From positions 120,286 to 184,285 of the forward strand of contig JAEWUD010000027.1 in assembly GCA_023397475.1 (NCBI GenBank): DNA of 64,000 nt. Direction: 5' to 3'. The position numbers were made by a program, and so were the translations under genes. The notes beneath the pieces were generated by a model, which ran no database searches, had not been told where the DNA came from, and was given only the letters and a program-made list of their open reading frames with translations. Origin of the DNA: Bacillota bacterium (GTDB lineage: Bacteria > Bacillota > Clostridia > Saccharofermentanales > Saccharofermentanaceae). Shown piece after piece: positions 34,190-43,688 of the stretch; position 1 is the stretch's first letter; every line of letters begins with the position of its first letter.

Positions 34190-36061
34190 TCACTCCGTAT
34201 ACGTAAGCCCATATTCCATCGGGAAAAGTACCTTGTCTGTGCCGATATCGGCGGTGTCCGCATACCAGGGGAACGGCAGTTTTCCGCTGAATCCTGCTTC
34301 TCCGGTGAGTACTGCAGCGACACCGTCGCCCTCGGTTCCGGGCAGATAACACATCACGGCAGCGTCCCAGTCCGCAAGATAGGAATCGATATCCATCTGC
34401 CGACCGGCGACGACGAGTGCAATGACCGGAGCGCCGGACGATGTCGCCAGCGAAATTGCCTCCATGTTGCCCGGTAGTCCGGTCGGTCCGTCAAGCGCCA
34501 ACGTGGCTGTATCCCCTTCGTACTCGGCATACGGTTTCTCGCCGACAACAAGCAAGACCACGTCGGCCTCGCCGATTCGGCTCCCGTCCGTAATAATCTC
34601 GATTCCCGCCTTTTCGGCATAGGCCTGAAGACCTTCAAGAATCGTTGTTCCCACGGTTATTTCTTCTCCGTTCTGCGCGTCGGTCATGCCTTGCCACGTC
34701 ATGGTCCACCCGCCGCACTGTACGCCGAGATCGTTTAGGGCCGGGCCGGTGACGAACACTTTGGTGCCGGACGTGAGCGGCAGAATATCGTTGTCGTTTT
34801 TCAAGAGGACCAAGGATTCTTCGACGAGGCTTTTCGCGAGGTAGCGATAGTCTTCGCTGCCCAACACGTCTTCCTTCAATGTGAGGTTCTCCATGTACGG
34901 ATCCTCGAAAAGTCCGTAGTCGAATTTCACCGTGAGGATGCGGCGAACTGCGTCGTCGACGCGGCTGATGTCGATCTGACCGTTATTTACTCCGTCGATG
35001 ATCGCAAGCCTTGCCTCGCGAAAACGTTCCGGCTCCATCAGCATATCCACGCCGGCATTGATTGCCAGGACGACATTCGACGAGAAGGAATCGCCGGACA
35101 GCCCGCTTACCGCTTCCCAGTCGGATACGACAAAGCCGGCGAAGGCCATCTCGCCCTTGAGCACATCGGTCAACCAATACTTGCTCTCCGACATTTTCAC
35201 TCCGTTGAAGGAGGAGAAGGACGCCATCACAACGGGAACGCCGGCTTCTACCAGTGCCTCGTACGGCACCAGATGCAATGCGCGAAAAGATTCTTCGGTC
35301 ATCTGTGCATCGCCCCGGTCGATGAGATACTCTCCCTCGCCTGTGCCAAAAACCGTACCGCCGTCGCCCGCATAATGCTTCGCCGTCGCGATGATCCCGC
35401 TGTCCGCCTGTCCCTGCGCATACATCGTCGCCAATGCGGCGACGATCTCCGGATCCTGCGAGAAGCTCTCGTAGGATCTGCCCCAACGCGGATCGGTCGA
35501 CACCGCGACACAGGGCGAGAAATTCCAGAGGATATGGGTGAGTTTCATCTCATCGGCAACCGCCGCACCCATCTGGTACATCTTTTCCGGATCATTTGCT
35601 GCGCCGAGACCGATATTCTGCGGAAAAATCACCGCCTGATAGAGATTCGAATGACCGTGTACCGCGTCGATTCCATAGAGAAAAGGGATTCCCAGGCGAC
35701 TTGCCATCGCTCCCTCCTGAAAGGAACGGACCATCTCCTGCCAACCGGTCGGCGTATTGTTCTGCGGAACCCCGCCGCCGCCCGAGAGAATCGAGCCGAC
35801 GCCCAGATCACGCATGTCCGCCGGAGTCGTCGCATAGAAAACACCCTGTACCATCTGACCGGCCTTCTCCTCCAACGTCATCCGGGAAAGAAGATCAGCT
35901 GCCCGTTCCTCCGGAGAGAGTGTGATATCCAGATAGGTGCCTGTTGTGGCGACAGATTCTTTCGGCACCGTCGTCTCCGCCGGAAGGGCGAAATCAGGTA
36001 CCGAACAGGCGGTTGTCAGAATAAAGAGAACGAGAAGAAAACCAGCTACAATGCGTCGCAT
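34190..36061 (-). CDS. GH3-family beta-glucosidase lipoprotein (BglX-like)
   Basis: 623 aa. Lipobox LTTAC gives a surface-anchored enzyme. N-terminal (beta/alpha)8 domain: LEEKAGQMVQG, YGIDAVHGHSNLY, DPRWGRSYESFSQDPEIV and KHYAGDGGT; the nucleophile is the Asp of GFVVSDWEAV. C-terminal sandwich domain from about 415 (SLVLLKNDNDILPL) with the probable acid/base Glu in YAEYEGD. It releases glucose, or a similar sugar, from beta-linked oligosaccharides outside the cell. It complements the intracellular alpha-xylosidase at 20962 in xyloglucan/cellulose breakdown. Monocistronic. Confidence 0.93.
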   Translation of the reverse strand: MRRIVAGFLLVLFILTTACSVPDFALPAETTVPKESVATTGTYLDITLSPEERAADLLSRMTLEEKAGQMVQGVFYATTPADMRDLGVGSILSGGGGVPQNNTPTGWQEMVRSFQEGAMASRLGIPFLYGIDAVHGHSNLYQAVIFPQNIGLGAANDPEKMYQMGAAVADEMKLTHILWNFSPCVAVSTDPRWGRSYESFSQDPEIVAALATMYAQGQADSGIIATAKHYAGDGGTVFGTGEGEYLIDRGDAQMTEESFRALHLVPYEALVEAGVPVVMASFSSFNGVKMSESKYWLTDVLKGEMAFAGFVVSDWEAVSGLSGDSFSSNVVLAINAGVDMLMEPERFREARLAIIDGVNNGQIDISRVDDAVRRILTVKFDYGLFEDPYMENLTLKEDVLGSEDYRYLAKSLVEESLVLLKNDNDILPLTSGTKVFVTGPALNDLGVQCGGWTMTWQGMTDAQNGEEITVGTTILEGLQAYAEKAGIEIITDGSRIGEADVVLLVVGEKPYAEYEGDTATLALDGPTGLPGNMEAISLATSSGAPVIALVVAGRQMDIDSYLADWDAAVMCYLPGTEGDGVAAVLTGEAGFSGKLPFPWYADTADIGTDKVLFPMEYGLTYTE

Positions 36062-36174
36062 CGGGATACCTCACAAAATTCTTTTCGATCAAGAAACGTT
36101 TCGCTTCACCATCGTAGCGCATCCGTTTGGAAATGCAAACCCTTTTCAATGATGATAATGACGGGGCATTGGCA

Positions 36175-36203
36175 TTGTAAATCAAATAATAGTGCTATAT
36201 TAT
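36175..36203 (+). promoter_or_regulatory. Promoter of the zinc-ribbon protein gene
   Basis: TTGTAA (36175-36180), 17-bp spacer and TATTAT (36198-36203), 65 bp upstream of the start codon. Confidence 0.5.
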
Positions 36204-36268
36204 GAAAATATCTTTGATGCAATTTCTTCGAGCCCTCGTTTTCGATATCAATTTCGGAGGATACCTGT

Positions 36269-37114
36269 ATGACTCAATGTCCGAATTGCGGAACTCTCAT
36301 CGATCCTATGTCCGCTGTCTGCGTAGGTTGCGGCGCCCCTGTATCGGCTCCCGTCGCTGCTACCCCGTCTCGTCCGATCTGGGAGTCCCTGCCTCCTGTC
36401 GATGATCTTCCCGAAGATGATTTCTACGATATGCCTTCGCCTGTATCCTCCCCACGCAACACGATCGATCAGTATCTTCCGCCGCCGACGGATGATTCCG
36501 TCGTGCCCGAGGATATCCTTCCCTATATTCCGCCGAAGAAGATGCCGGTCCCCTCTGACGCGCCGAAGGGTGCGCCGCCCGAGATCGATGTTGCGGAGAT
36601 TAATCCGTCGATCATCTCGCGCAATACCGTATCCTCGCCGGTGCCGACCGAGGCCCCCGATGCATTCAGAGCCACAGGTTCGGATGCCTTCCTGCTGGGT
36701 TATGCAGGTGCGGTGACAAATCCTGACGCCTTGACCGAACCGGCTCCGGTGAAGACCGATGGCTTCTCCTCCCGACCGGTACCGCCGATCGTATCCGGCG
36801 CGGTACCGCAGCAGGATCTGACGCAGAACAATCTGGAATTCCCTCCCGAGGCGGCGTTGCCGCAGGAATCGCTGCCTCCGTCTTTTGCCGCCACCGGCGC
36901 CGAGCCGTTGCCGAGCGCGACTGCCCCGCTCTGGGCGTCGGTTCAGGAAGACCTGTCCGACATCCCCGAGGATCTGCTTTTCGCGGATATTGAGGAACGT
37001 GCGAAGCAGGCAAATGCGGAATCCGCGCCGCCCTCCGGTTCTTTCGGGACCTCAAGCCCCGTGCATCCGAAGACTCTGCCTCCGGACAATTTCTGGCCGG
37101 ACGACCCATTCTGA
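36269..37114 (+). CDS. Zinc-ribbon protein with long disordered Pro/Ser-rich tail
   Basis: 281 aa. Residues 4-22 form a zinc ribbon (CPNCGTLIDPMSAVCVGCG). The remaining 255 residues are rich in Pro, Ser, Ala and acidic residues with no predicted fold and no membrane segment. TTCGGAGGATACCTGT precedes the ATG. Such proteins may be scaffolds, but no function is assigned. Convergent with the 37118-38842 gene, with 3 bp between the two stop codons. Confidence 0.75.
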   Translation: MTQCPNCGTLIDPMSAVCVGCGAPVSAPVAATPSRPIWESLPPVDDLPEDDFYDMPSPVSSPRNTIDQYLPPPTDDSVVPEDILPYIPPKKMPVPSDAPKGAPPEIDVAEINPSIISRNTVSSPVPTEAPDAFRATGSDAFLLGYAGAVTNPDALTEPAPVKTDGFSSRPVPPIVSGAVPQQDLTQNNLEFPPEAALPQESLPPSFAATGAEPLPSATAPLWASVQEDLSDIPEDLLFADIEERAKQANAESAPPSGSFGTSSPVHPKTLPPDNFWPDDPF

Positions 37115-37117
37115 TCC

Positions 37118-38842
37118 TCACGCTTCGGCGGTATGCCGGATGCGATAAGCCTTGAGTCGATAACCGGAGAGTGTGTCGGAGAATACCGATGCACTCTCTT
37201 CTTTTGTGCCCGAAGGTGCGTCATCTTCCGTCAGCGGTTCCAATGTCACATCGGTTCCGGCGATCCGGTACGCGATCTTCTGCGGATAGGGCAGGAAGGA
37301 CAATACAGCAAAGCAATCGTTGTCATATCGGAAGAAGCAGATGCCAGCCGGGGCATCGAGTTCGACGGAATGTTCCTCCGACATCGCGCTGCGAATGTGT
37401 GCCAGTGCCTCAGCGGGCAAGTGAGCCAGCTCCGCGTTGTTATCGGGTACCGTGAGGATGTTGAGTCGACCGTTCCCATAATCCGCGCCGAGAAGAATCG
37501 GCAAGTTGTTCTCGCCGCAAAGCCCGAAGACGATCTGCCACGTGTCGTTCGTCGCGAAAGTTAGCCACGGTAGCGTGACGGACTTCTCCCCGCCTACGCG
37601 CTCCTCGAAGGTCATGCCTCGCGGCGAGATCCCGTATTCATGGACCGTCGCGCGCCGATCGGTCACGCGCACACGCGCCAGTTGCTCGAACCCCCGGTCC
37701 TGCGTCGCGCGTACGAATCCGGATGTTACCGTCACGTCGGCTCCTGCGAGGAGGCTCGCCTCGACCTTCGCAAGAATGGTCGGGTCTGCGGCGGCACTCT
37801 CGGTCAGGAAGATCCGGGATGCCCCGTGCGGATACTGGGCGTAAGGCTCGAGCGAAATCCCGAGCATGCCGATATATCCGTGAAGATAGGCTTCCCCGTC
37901 AGAGTAGAAGGGCTTATAGCAGGCGGTTCCGATCGGCGTCCCGAGTTTCGGCGCTAATCGATCCAGCATCGCCAGTTCTGTCCCGGCAAGAGGCGCGAAG
38001 ATCCGGTTGTGCGGCGCGACCAGTTCGCCCAGGCTGTAGAGCGTGATCTCCTTCGTGCCCGCGAGCACCGTCATATCCGCCTGCGCCGTATAGAGCGAGG
38101 GCGAACGACCGCACTCGTAGATGTCAAACCACCCGCCGCCGTTCCTTCCCGGCGCGATATTCTCGTTATACCGCATCAGAAAATACCCCAGATATTTCGG
38201 CAGATGCTGCTGGGTGTACAAGGGGTCTCTGGTCTCCGTCCCCGTATAGATCTGATCGAAGATCGCCGGTTGCTCCTTCTGGTTATATCCCGTCTCCTGA
38301 TAACAGTCGTACCAGTTCGGGTACTTGATGATCACATTCATGTCCGGACGGATCGCCTTCGCCGGCCCGATCACAAAGTCCCGCGAGACCTCCATCATCA
38401 GCTCCAGCCGGAAATCCTTCCAACTCCGGTCGCCGCGCGCACGGATACAGGTCGGACACTTGCAGTTCGTGAAGAAGAAATCATCGATAATTACTTCATC
38501 GAAAAACTCCGCCGCCAACTCCGAAGACCTCTTAATCCAATCCCGATGCTCCGGGTTCGTATAACAAAGCGAGACATAGCCGAGCCGCCGGCCGGCTCCA
38601 TTGCCGAACGTGCCGAGCCCGCCGCCCACGCGAATCCCCCGCTCCTCGAAAAACTTCTTCGCCTCCAGAAGCTTCTCCTTCGACGCGAAATGCCCACCGC
38701 CGAAGACCTCAATATATACCTTATCGACCTCGATATTCTTCGTAACACGCGCGAAAACATCCGAAAACTTGGAAAAATCCGTAATCTTCGCAAGCGTCGA
38801 CAACGGACAATATACCGCCACCTTGAAATTCTCATAGCCCAT
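37118..38842 (-). CDS. Putative TIM-barrel glycoside-hydrolase-like protein
   Basis: 574 aa from an ATG at 38842 with GGAGGGCAGAGATC; the longer open frame upstream is rejected. No signal peptide. Residues 1-300 look like a (beta/alpha)8 barrel: VDKVYIEVFGGG, FDEVIIDDFFFTNCKCPTC, RPDMNVIIKYPNWYD and a Glu-rich TGTETRDP. The C-terminal half contains beta-rich modules. Carbohydrate-active function is inferred from the fold alone. A Cys-rich CKCPTC loop in the barrel is unusual. Confidence 0.55.
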   Translation of the reverse strand: MGYENFKVAVYCPLSTLAKITDFSKFSDVFARVTKNIEVDKVYIEVFGGGHFASKEKLLEAKKFFEERGIRVGGGLGTFGNGAGRRLGYVSLCYTNPEHRDWIKRSSELAAEFFDEVIIDDFFFTNCKCPTCIRARGDRSWKDFRLELMMEVSRDFVIGPAKAIRPDMNVIIKYPNWYDCYQETGYNQKEQPAIFDQIYTGTETRDPLYTQQHLPKYLGYFLMRYNENIAPGRNGGGWFDIYECGRSPSLYTAQADMTVLAGTKEITLYSLGELVAPHNRIFAPLAGTELAMLDRLAPKLGTPIGTACYKPFYSDGEAYLHGYIGMLGISLEPYAQYPHGASRIFLTESAAADPTILAKVEASLLAGADVTVTSGFVRATQDRGFEQLARVRVTDRRATVHEYGISPRGMTFEERVGGEKSVTLPWLTFATNDTWQIVFGLCGENNLPILLGADYGNGRLNILTVPDNNAELAHLPAEALAHIRSAMSEEHSVELDAPAGICFFRYDNDCFAVLSFLPYPQKIAYRIAGTDVTLEPLTEDDAPSGTKEESASVFSDTLSGYRLKAYRIRHTAEA

Positions 38843-38998
38843 GATCTCTGCCCTCCACTCTGGGATAGGGTCGATGTTTGGGAACGACCCTCTAGATTGA
38901 AGTATAGCGCAGAGCAGAGGGGAGAAAATAGGGGGAATTCTGCGAAGTTCTATCAGGATAATGATCATTCTTTTCGAAAGCGAAAATGTCGAGAAGGA

Positions 38999-40126
38999 TT
39001 CTCCGCAAAAGATCCACAGCGCGAGATTGCAGAAGTTGCCTTCATGATGGATATGCAGGACCCCGATTTCGAACTCTTGCAAATTCCCGCCGCCAAGCTT
39101 GTCTTCCTCCGCGACGCTCTATCGGACGATCCCCCGGATCTTCTGATCCTCACACCGATGGAGCGCGAGATTTTCGCCGCGCAGGACGCACCGCTTGATC
39201 TCACTCCCTTTGTTGAGAACTCAAAGGCATTGCAACCCGAGGATATGATGCCAAATGTCTGGTCTGCCATCACCTCGGATCAATCCTGTGACTGGATCCC
39301 GCCCTATTTCACCCTGACCGGAAACATGGTAAGTAAGGAATATATCGGGGAACTCGGCAAGGGCAATACTTCGGATATTCTGTCCTTCTATGAGAATCAT
39401 ACCGATGAGCCTTTAGAGCAAGGCGTCTATTTCGTCAGCTGCTATCCGTTACTGACCACGCGAATCAACGAGTTAAATGACGGTGCCGGAGATCCTTCGC
39501 AAGAGAAACAAGCCTTGGTCGATCTGGTCTCCCTTATGGTAAACTTCCAACAACAATCTGCCTCGCAAAATGGCGGATCTTCGATAAGTGTAGCGACAGT
39601 AGTTAAGTATCTATCGAGTTTGCAGCATTATGTAGATCAACTGCGGTCGCAACCGGGACCTCAGGTATTTCGCGGAGAGTTCGGACAGCTGGACGAAGGT
39701 CTCGGTATCGTGGCGGAAGGCGGCATCTCCATCTCTGCCGGTACCGATAATGTCGACTTAGCCTGGTCGGCAATTGAGGTTCTTCTCTCGGAAGATGTCT
39801 TGGATCTCTACGATTACGGCATTCCTTTGCGGCAGGCATCCTACGAGACGATGCTTCTCCGAGACATTACCTTCGTTCAGAGAAACGATGCCGTACCGGG
39901 TGTAACCGTCTCATACAATGATGGTGTCGAAGTTCCGACCTATGATAAGCCCCTCGCCGCTACAATCATTGCACAATACCGACAGGACGTTTTCGCTGCA
40001 GAATCCTGGATCATCTTCGACGAAGATCTCTATGTTCTCATCTTAGAGGAGATCAGCCCGTGTCTTGCGGGAGATATCTCCGCGGAGGATTGCGCCGATC
40101 GACTGATCGAGCGCGTCGGGCTCTAA
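38999..40126 (+). pseudogene. 5'-truncated extracellular solute-binding protein
   Basis: About 375 codons related to the C-terminal domain of the lipoprotein at 18042 (compare LDLTPFVENSKALQPEDMMP here with LDMTGLMSDSAALAPDQVLT there). There is no signal peptide, no lipobox and no RBS. The recognisable part begins at about KDPQREIAEVAFM, and the upstream DNA belongs to the opposite-strand gene's leader. The first possible ATG (39044) lacks an RBS. I read it as a remnant of a second large lipoprotein gene. Confidence 0.7.
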
Positions 40127-40224
40127 CAGTCTGAAAGAGAAAACGGGTGACGAGTATAACCCAATGAGTAAGTGCGAAATTACCTTTTGTGTTAAGCCGC
40201 GGACAGGTGCAGGTGTCGGAGCGA

Positions 40225-40634
40225 CCTACTAAACTGCGCTAAAGGGCCGATTGAGTAGGTTTGTCATTGACAAAAAACTCGAGCTGGGCGACCGACGTAC
40301 CTACTCAAATGCTCGAAATTGCCGATTGAGTAGGTGTGTCAATGATAAAAAACTCGCGAAGGGCGACCAGCGTACCTACTCAAATGTTCGAAATAGCCGA
40401 TTGAGTAGGTTTGTCAATGATAAGAAACTCGCGTAGGGCGGCCGCCGTACCTACTCAAATGGTCGAATTTGTCGATTGAGTAGGTTTGTCAATGATAAAA
40501 AACTCGCGCAGGGCGACCAGCGTACCTACTCAAATGCTCGAAATTGTCGATTGTGTAGGTTTGTCAATGATAAAAAACTCGCGCAGGGCGACCAGCGTAC
40601 CTACTCAAATGTTCGAAATTGCCGATTGAGTAGG
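40225..40634. repeat. Array A3: six 75-bp repeats of the CCTACTCAA subfamily
   Basis: Units start at 40225, 40300, 40375, 40450, 40525 and 40600, every step exactly 75 bp. Arms ACCTACTCAA/TTGAGTAGGT (10 bp) surround a 17-bp centre; the spacer reads TTGTCAATGATAAAAAACTC and GCGACCAGCGT. Compared with arrays A1/A2, both arms have changed together from TAAA/TTTA to TCAA/TTGA. Repeated 25-codon open frames here are a by-product of the period. 40635-40928 shows nothing I can interpret. Confidence 0.92.
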
Positions 40635-40928
40635 TTTGTCAATGATAAGGAACTTGCGACAGGCATCTACCTAATAGTAATTCGTCTACGTTGTATATCT
40701 ATTTATAATATACTCAAAATCATAAAAAACCAATTCCATCTCTGAAGAAGCCATCTGTTGTTAACTCTCTTATCTCTCAACTCTCCGACCATCTTCATCT
40801 GCAATTATGAAAAAAAACCGCCAGCAGACGCCTCTTCAACCATCGTCTCGAAAAAACTCAGCCCCGTAGATCCAACTACAGTTCAGCTGCAAGATACCTC
40901 GCCCGCAAGACTCATCCAAACCAGCCCT

Positions 40929-42194
40929 TCACGACAATCTTCCCTTGAAGTCCTCATATCCGAAGCTCTTCACAAGGGCGACCTCGCCGTCCATCCCGAT
41001 CTTCGCGATCGAGGGCAGCGGCACTCCGTTGAAGGTGTTGTTCTTGACCATCGAATAGATCGCCATGTCACAGAAGACGAGGCGATCTCCGATCGCAAGC
41101 GGACGATCGAAGGAATAGTCGCCGATGATGTCCCCTGCGAGACACGTCGGCCCGCCGAGGCGATAGGTGTGGGATTTCTCCCCTGCCTCCCCGCTGCCGA
41201 TGATGCGCGGCCGGTAGGGCATCTCGAGGACATCGGGCATGTGGCATGCCGCCGAGGTATCGAGGATCGCGATGTTGATATCGTTTTGGAGTAGGTCGAC
41301 GACCTCCGCGACGAGATAGCCCGCGTTCAGGGCAACGGCCTCGCCCGGCTCGACGTAGACCTCGACGCCGTACTTTTCGCGAAGGGAACGGACGACACGG
41401 ACGAAGCGTTCGATGTCGTAGTCCGCGCGCGTAATATGGTGGCCGCCGCCGATGTTGAGCCATTTCATGCCGGAGAGGTATTTGCCGAACCGCGTCTCGA
41501 ACGCCGACGCCGTCTCTTCGAGCGCGTCGGAGTTCTGTTCGCACAGGGTGTGGAAATGTAGTCCTTCGAGGCCCTCGATTAAGTCCTCGCGAAAAGCACC
41601 GGCTGTGACCCCGAGTCTGGATCCCGCTGCGCAGGGATCATAGATCCCGTGCTCCTGCGTTGAGTGCTCGGGATTGACGCGCATGCCGCAGGAGCGGCCG
41701 GCGGCCAGCGCAAGCGTGCGGAATTTCTCCCATTGGGCGAAGGAGTTGAAGCTCAGGTGGTCGCAGATCCGTAGGATCTCGTCGAATTCACCATCGCGAT
41801 AGGCCGGAGAGAAGATATGGGTTTCTTTGCCCATCGCCTCGTGGCCGAGGCGCGCCTCATAGATTCCGCTGGCGGTCGTGCCGTCGAGGTACTGTCCGAT
41901 CAGCGGATAGAGGGAGAACATCGAGAACGCTTTCTGCGCGAGGAGCACACGGCACCCGGCCGCGTCGGCGACCTGACGGAGAATCTGAAGATTCTTCATG
42001 AGTAGCCGCTCGTCGACCGCGTAGTACGGTGTCGGCAGAGCGTGAATATTGAAGCCCGGCAATTCTGGCGGCATCGGTGCCGACATTTCGACGAGTTTGA
42101 ATCCCGCCTGTTCTGCCTGCGCCGGTGTCGCAGCGGAGTCATTCTCAACCGAAGCCACAGCCGCCACCGTGGAGAGATTTTCTACTGAAGACAT
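40929..42194 (-). CDS. nspC: Carboxynorspermidine/carboxyspermidine decarboxylase
   Basis: 421 aa PLP enzyme of the alanine-racemase-fold decarboxylase group. Features: LPTPYYAVDERLL at the start of the barrel, LLAQKAFS with the PLP Lys, NPEHSTQEHGIYDPCAAGSR, FHTLCEQ, the PLP-phosphate loop WLNIGGGHHIT, VEPGEA and LGGPTCLAGD with the catalytic Cys. It converts carboxyspermidine to spermidine (or carboxynorspermidine to norspermidine). An extension of about 50 residues precedes the conserved start. It begins 5 bp after the partner dehydrogenase gene, as expected for this pathway. Confidence 0.92.
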   Translation of the reverse strand: MSSVENLSTVAAVASVENDSAATPAQAEQAGFKLVEMSAPMPPELPGFNIHALPTPYYAVDERLLMKNLQILRQVADAAGCRVLLAQKAFSMFSLYPLIGQYLDGTTASGIYEARLGHEAMGKETHIFSPAYRDGEFDEILRICDHLSFNSFAQWEKFRTLALAAGRSCGMRVNPEHSTQEHGIYDPCAAGSRLGVTAGAFREDLIEGLEGLHFHTLCEQNSDALEETASAFETRFGKYLSGMKWLNIGGGHHITRADYDIERFVRVVRSLREKYGVEVYVEPGEAVALNAGYLVAEVVDLLQNDINIAILDTSAACHMPDVLEMPYRPRIIGSGEAGEKSHTYRLGGPTCLAGDIIGDYSFDRPLAIGDRLVFCDMAIYSMVKNNTFNGVPLPSIAKIGMDGEVALVKSFGYEDFKGRLS

Positions 42195-42199
42195 ACCCG

Positions 42200-43399
42200 T
42201 CACTCGACCAAGGTCGGCGCGAAGTCTTCCTTCCACGGCAAGCCCCATTGATTGAGGGCATCCATGAACGGATCCGGATCGAATTCTTCGACGTTGTAGA
42301 CGCCGGGCTTGCGCCAGGTGCCGTTCATGACGAGCATCGCACCGATCATCGCCGGCACGCCCGTCGTATAGGAGATTGCTTGCGAACCGACTTCGCGGTA
42401 GCATTCCTGATGGTCACAGACGTTGTAGACGTAATAGGTCTTCGGGGCGCCGTCTTTGATACCCTTGAAGATACAGCCGATATTGGTCTTGCCGACGGTG
42501 CGCGGTCCGAGCGAGGCCGGATCCGGCAGGACCGCCTTCAGGAACTGGAGCGGCACGATCTTGTGTCCCTCGAATTCGATCGGCTCGATCGATGTCATGC
42601 CCACGTTCTCGAGACACTTCAGATGCGTGAGGTAGCTCTGTCCGAAGGTCATGAAGAAACGGATGCGCTTGATGCCGGGGATGTTGAGCGCCAGGGACTC
42701 GAGCTCCTCGTGATGCAGGAGATACATGTCCTTGGGTCCGATCTCAGGGAAGTTAAAGACGCGCTTGATCTCCATCGGCTCGGTCTCGACCCACGCCCCA
42801 TTCTCCCAGTAACTGCCCTTGGCCGTCACTTCGCGGATATTGATCTCGGGGTTGAAGTTGGTCGCGAATGGATAGCCGTGATCGCCGGCGTTCGCGTCGA
42901 GAATATCAATCTCGTGGATCTCGTCGAAATAGTGCTTGAGCGCATAGGCCGAGAAGACGCCCGTCACGCCGGGGTCGAAGCCGCTGCCGAGGAGCGCCGT
43001 GATGCCGGCCTTCTCGAAACGCTCGCGGTAGGCCCATTGCCAGGAATACTCGAACTTCGCCGTGTCCGTCGGCTCGTAATTTGCCGTGTCAATATAGTGC
43101 GTCTTCGTGAGAAGGCACGCGTCCATGATCGTCAGATCCTGGTACGGGAGTGCTAAGTTGATGACGACATCCGGTCGGAAGGATTCGATCAGGGAGACCA
43201 GCTCCTCGACCTTATCCGCATCAACCTGCGCGGTCGAGATCAAGGTCTTGCCGCCGTCGAGCTTCGCTTTGAGCGCGTCGCACTTCGACTTCGTCCGACT
43301 GGCAATCATGATCTCCTCAAATACATCGCTGTTCTGACAGCACTTGTGAATCGTGACACTCGCCACGCCACCACAACCGATAATCAATGCCTTACCCAT
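42200..43399 (-). CDS. Carboxynorspermidine/carboxyspermidine dehydrogenase (saccharopine dehydrogenase family)
   Basis: 399 aa. N-terminal Rossmann fold (ALIIGCGGVASVTIHKCCQN, then IMIASRTKSKCDAL), with conserved TANYEP, LLGSGFDPGVTGVF and GKTNIGCIFKGIKDG. It joins aspartate semialdehyde to putrescine (or diaminopropane) reductively, using NADPH, giving the substrate of NspC. The ATG at 43399 follows GAGGAGGTTTTGCCG; an in-frame TTG two codons upstream is not preferred. First gene of a two-gene operon. In gut and environmental Clostridia this pair replaces SpeD/SpeE for spermidine. Confidence 0.93.
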   Translation of the reverse strand: MGKALIIGCGGVASVTIHKCCQNSDVFEEIMIASRTKSKCDALKAKLDGGKTLISTAQVDADKVEELVSLIESFRPDVVINLALPYQDLTIMDACLLTKTHYIDTANYEPTDTAKFEYSWQWAYRERFEKAGITALLGSGFDPGVTGVFSAYALKHYFDEIHEIDILDANAGDHGYPFATNFNPEINIREVTAKGSYWENGAWVETEPMEIKRVFNFPEIGPKDMYLLHHEELESLALNIPGIKRIRFFMTFGQSYLTHLKCLENVGMTSIEPIEFEGHKIVPLQFLKAVLPDPASLGPRTVGKTNIGCIFKGIKDGAPKTYYVYNVCDHQECYREVGSQAISYTTGVPAMIGAMLVMNGTWRKPGVYNVEEFDPDPFMDALNQWGLPWKEDFAPTLVE

Positions 43400-43638
43400 C
43401 GGCAAAACCTCCTCATACAGCTCTCAAATTTGTCTGATCCCGCGCGAAAAGCCGGGAAGAAATTGCATCATATCATATCGTTTTTCGCAATGCAATCAAG
43501 GGGGATGCGACACGTAACCACAGCCACATACCGCCTCTTCCATTGTATCGCGAAAAAAGTCGCCGCGTATAGAATACGGATGTAAAAGATTTTACGTACA
43601 ACAGGGTTTGGGGGCATCTTGTTTTCGACGAAATGACG

Positions 43639-43644
43639 TATAAT
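43639..43644 (+). promoter_or_regulatory. -10 box of diguanylate cyclase 2
   Basis: Perfect TATAAT 44 bp upstream of the start codon of the 43689 gene; the -35 region is weak (ATCTTG at 17 bp). Confidence 0.45.
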
Positions 43645-43688
43645 GAAACGTGAACTTTTTCGCCATGGGATCTGTTTACGGAGGCATT

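Noticed and set aside
38009..38998. N-terminal 330 codons of the long rightward frame at 38009-40126
   Set aside because: They are antisense to the strongly supported leftward gene at 37118-38842 and have charged, low-quality protein composition. Only the 3' part resembles a known protein.
40251..40745. Short frames with 25-residue repeats in array A3, and similar ones in arrays A1, A2, F and G
   Set aside because: The 75-bp period is a multiple of three, so any open unit stays open in all copies and often on both strands. The 74-bp arrays lack such frames. No RBS precedes them.
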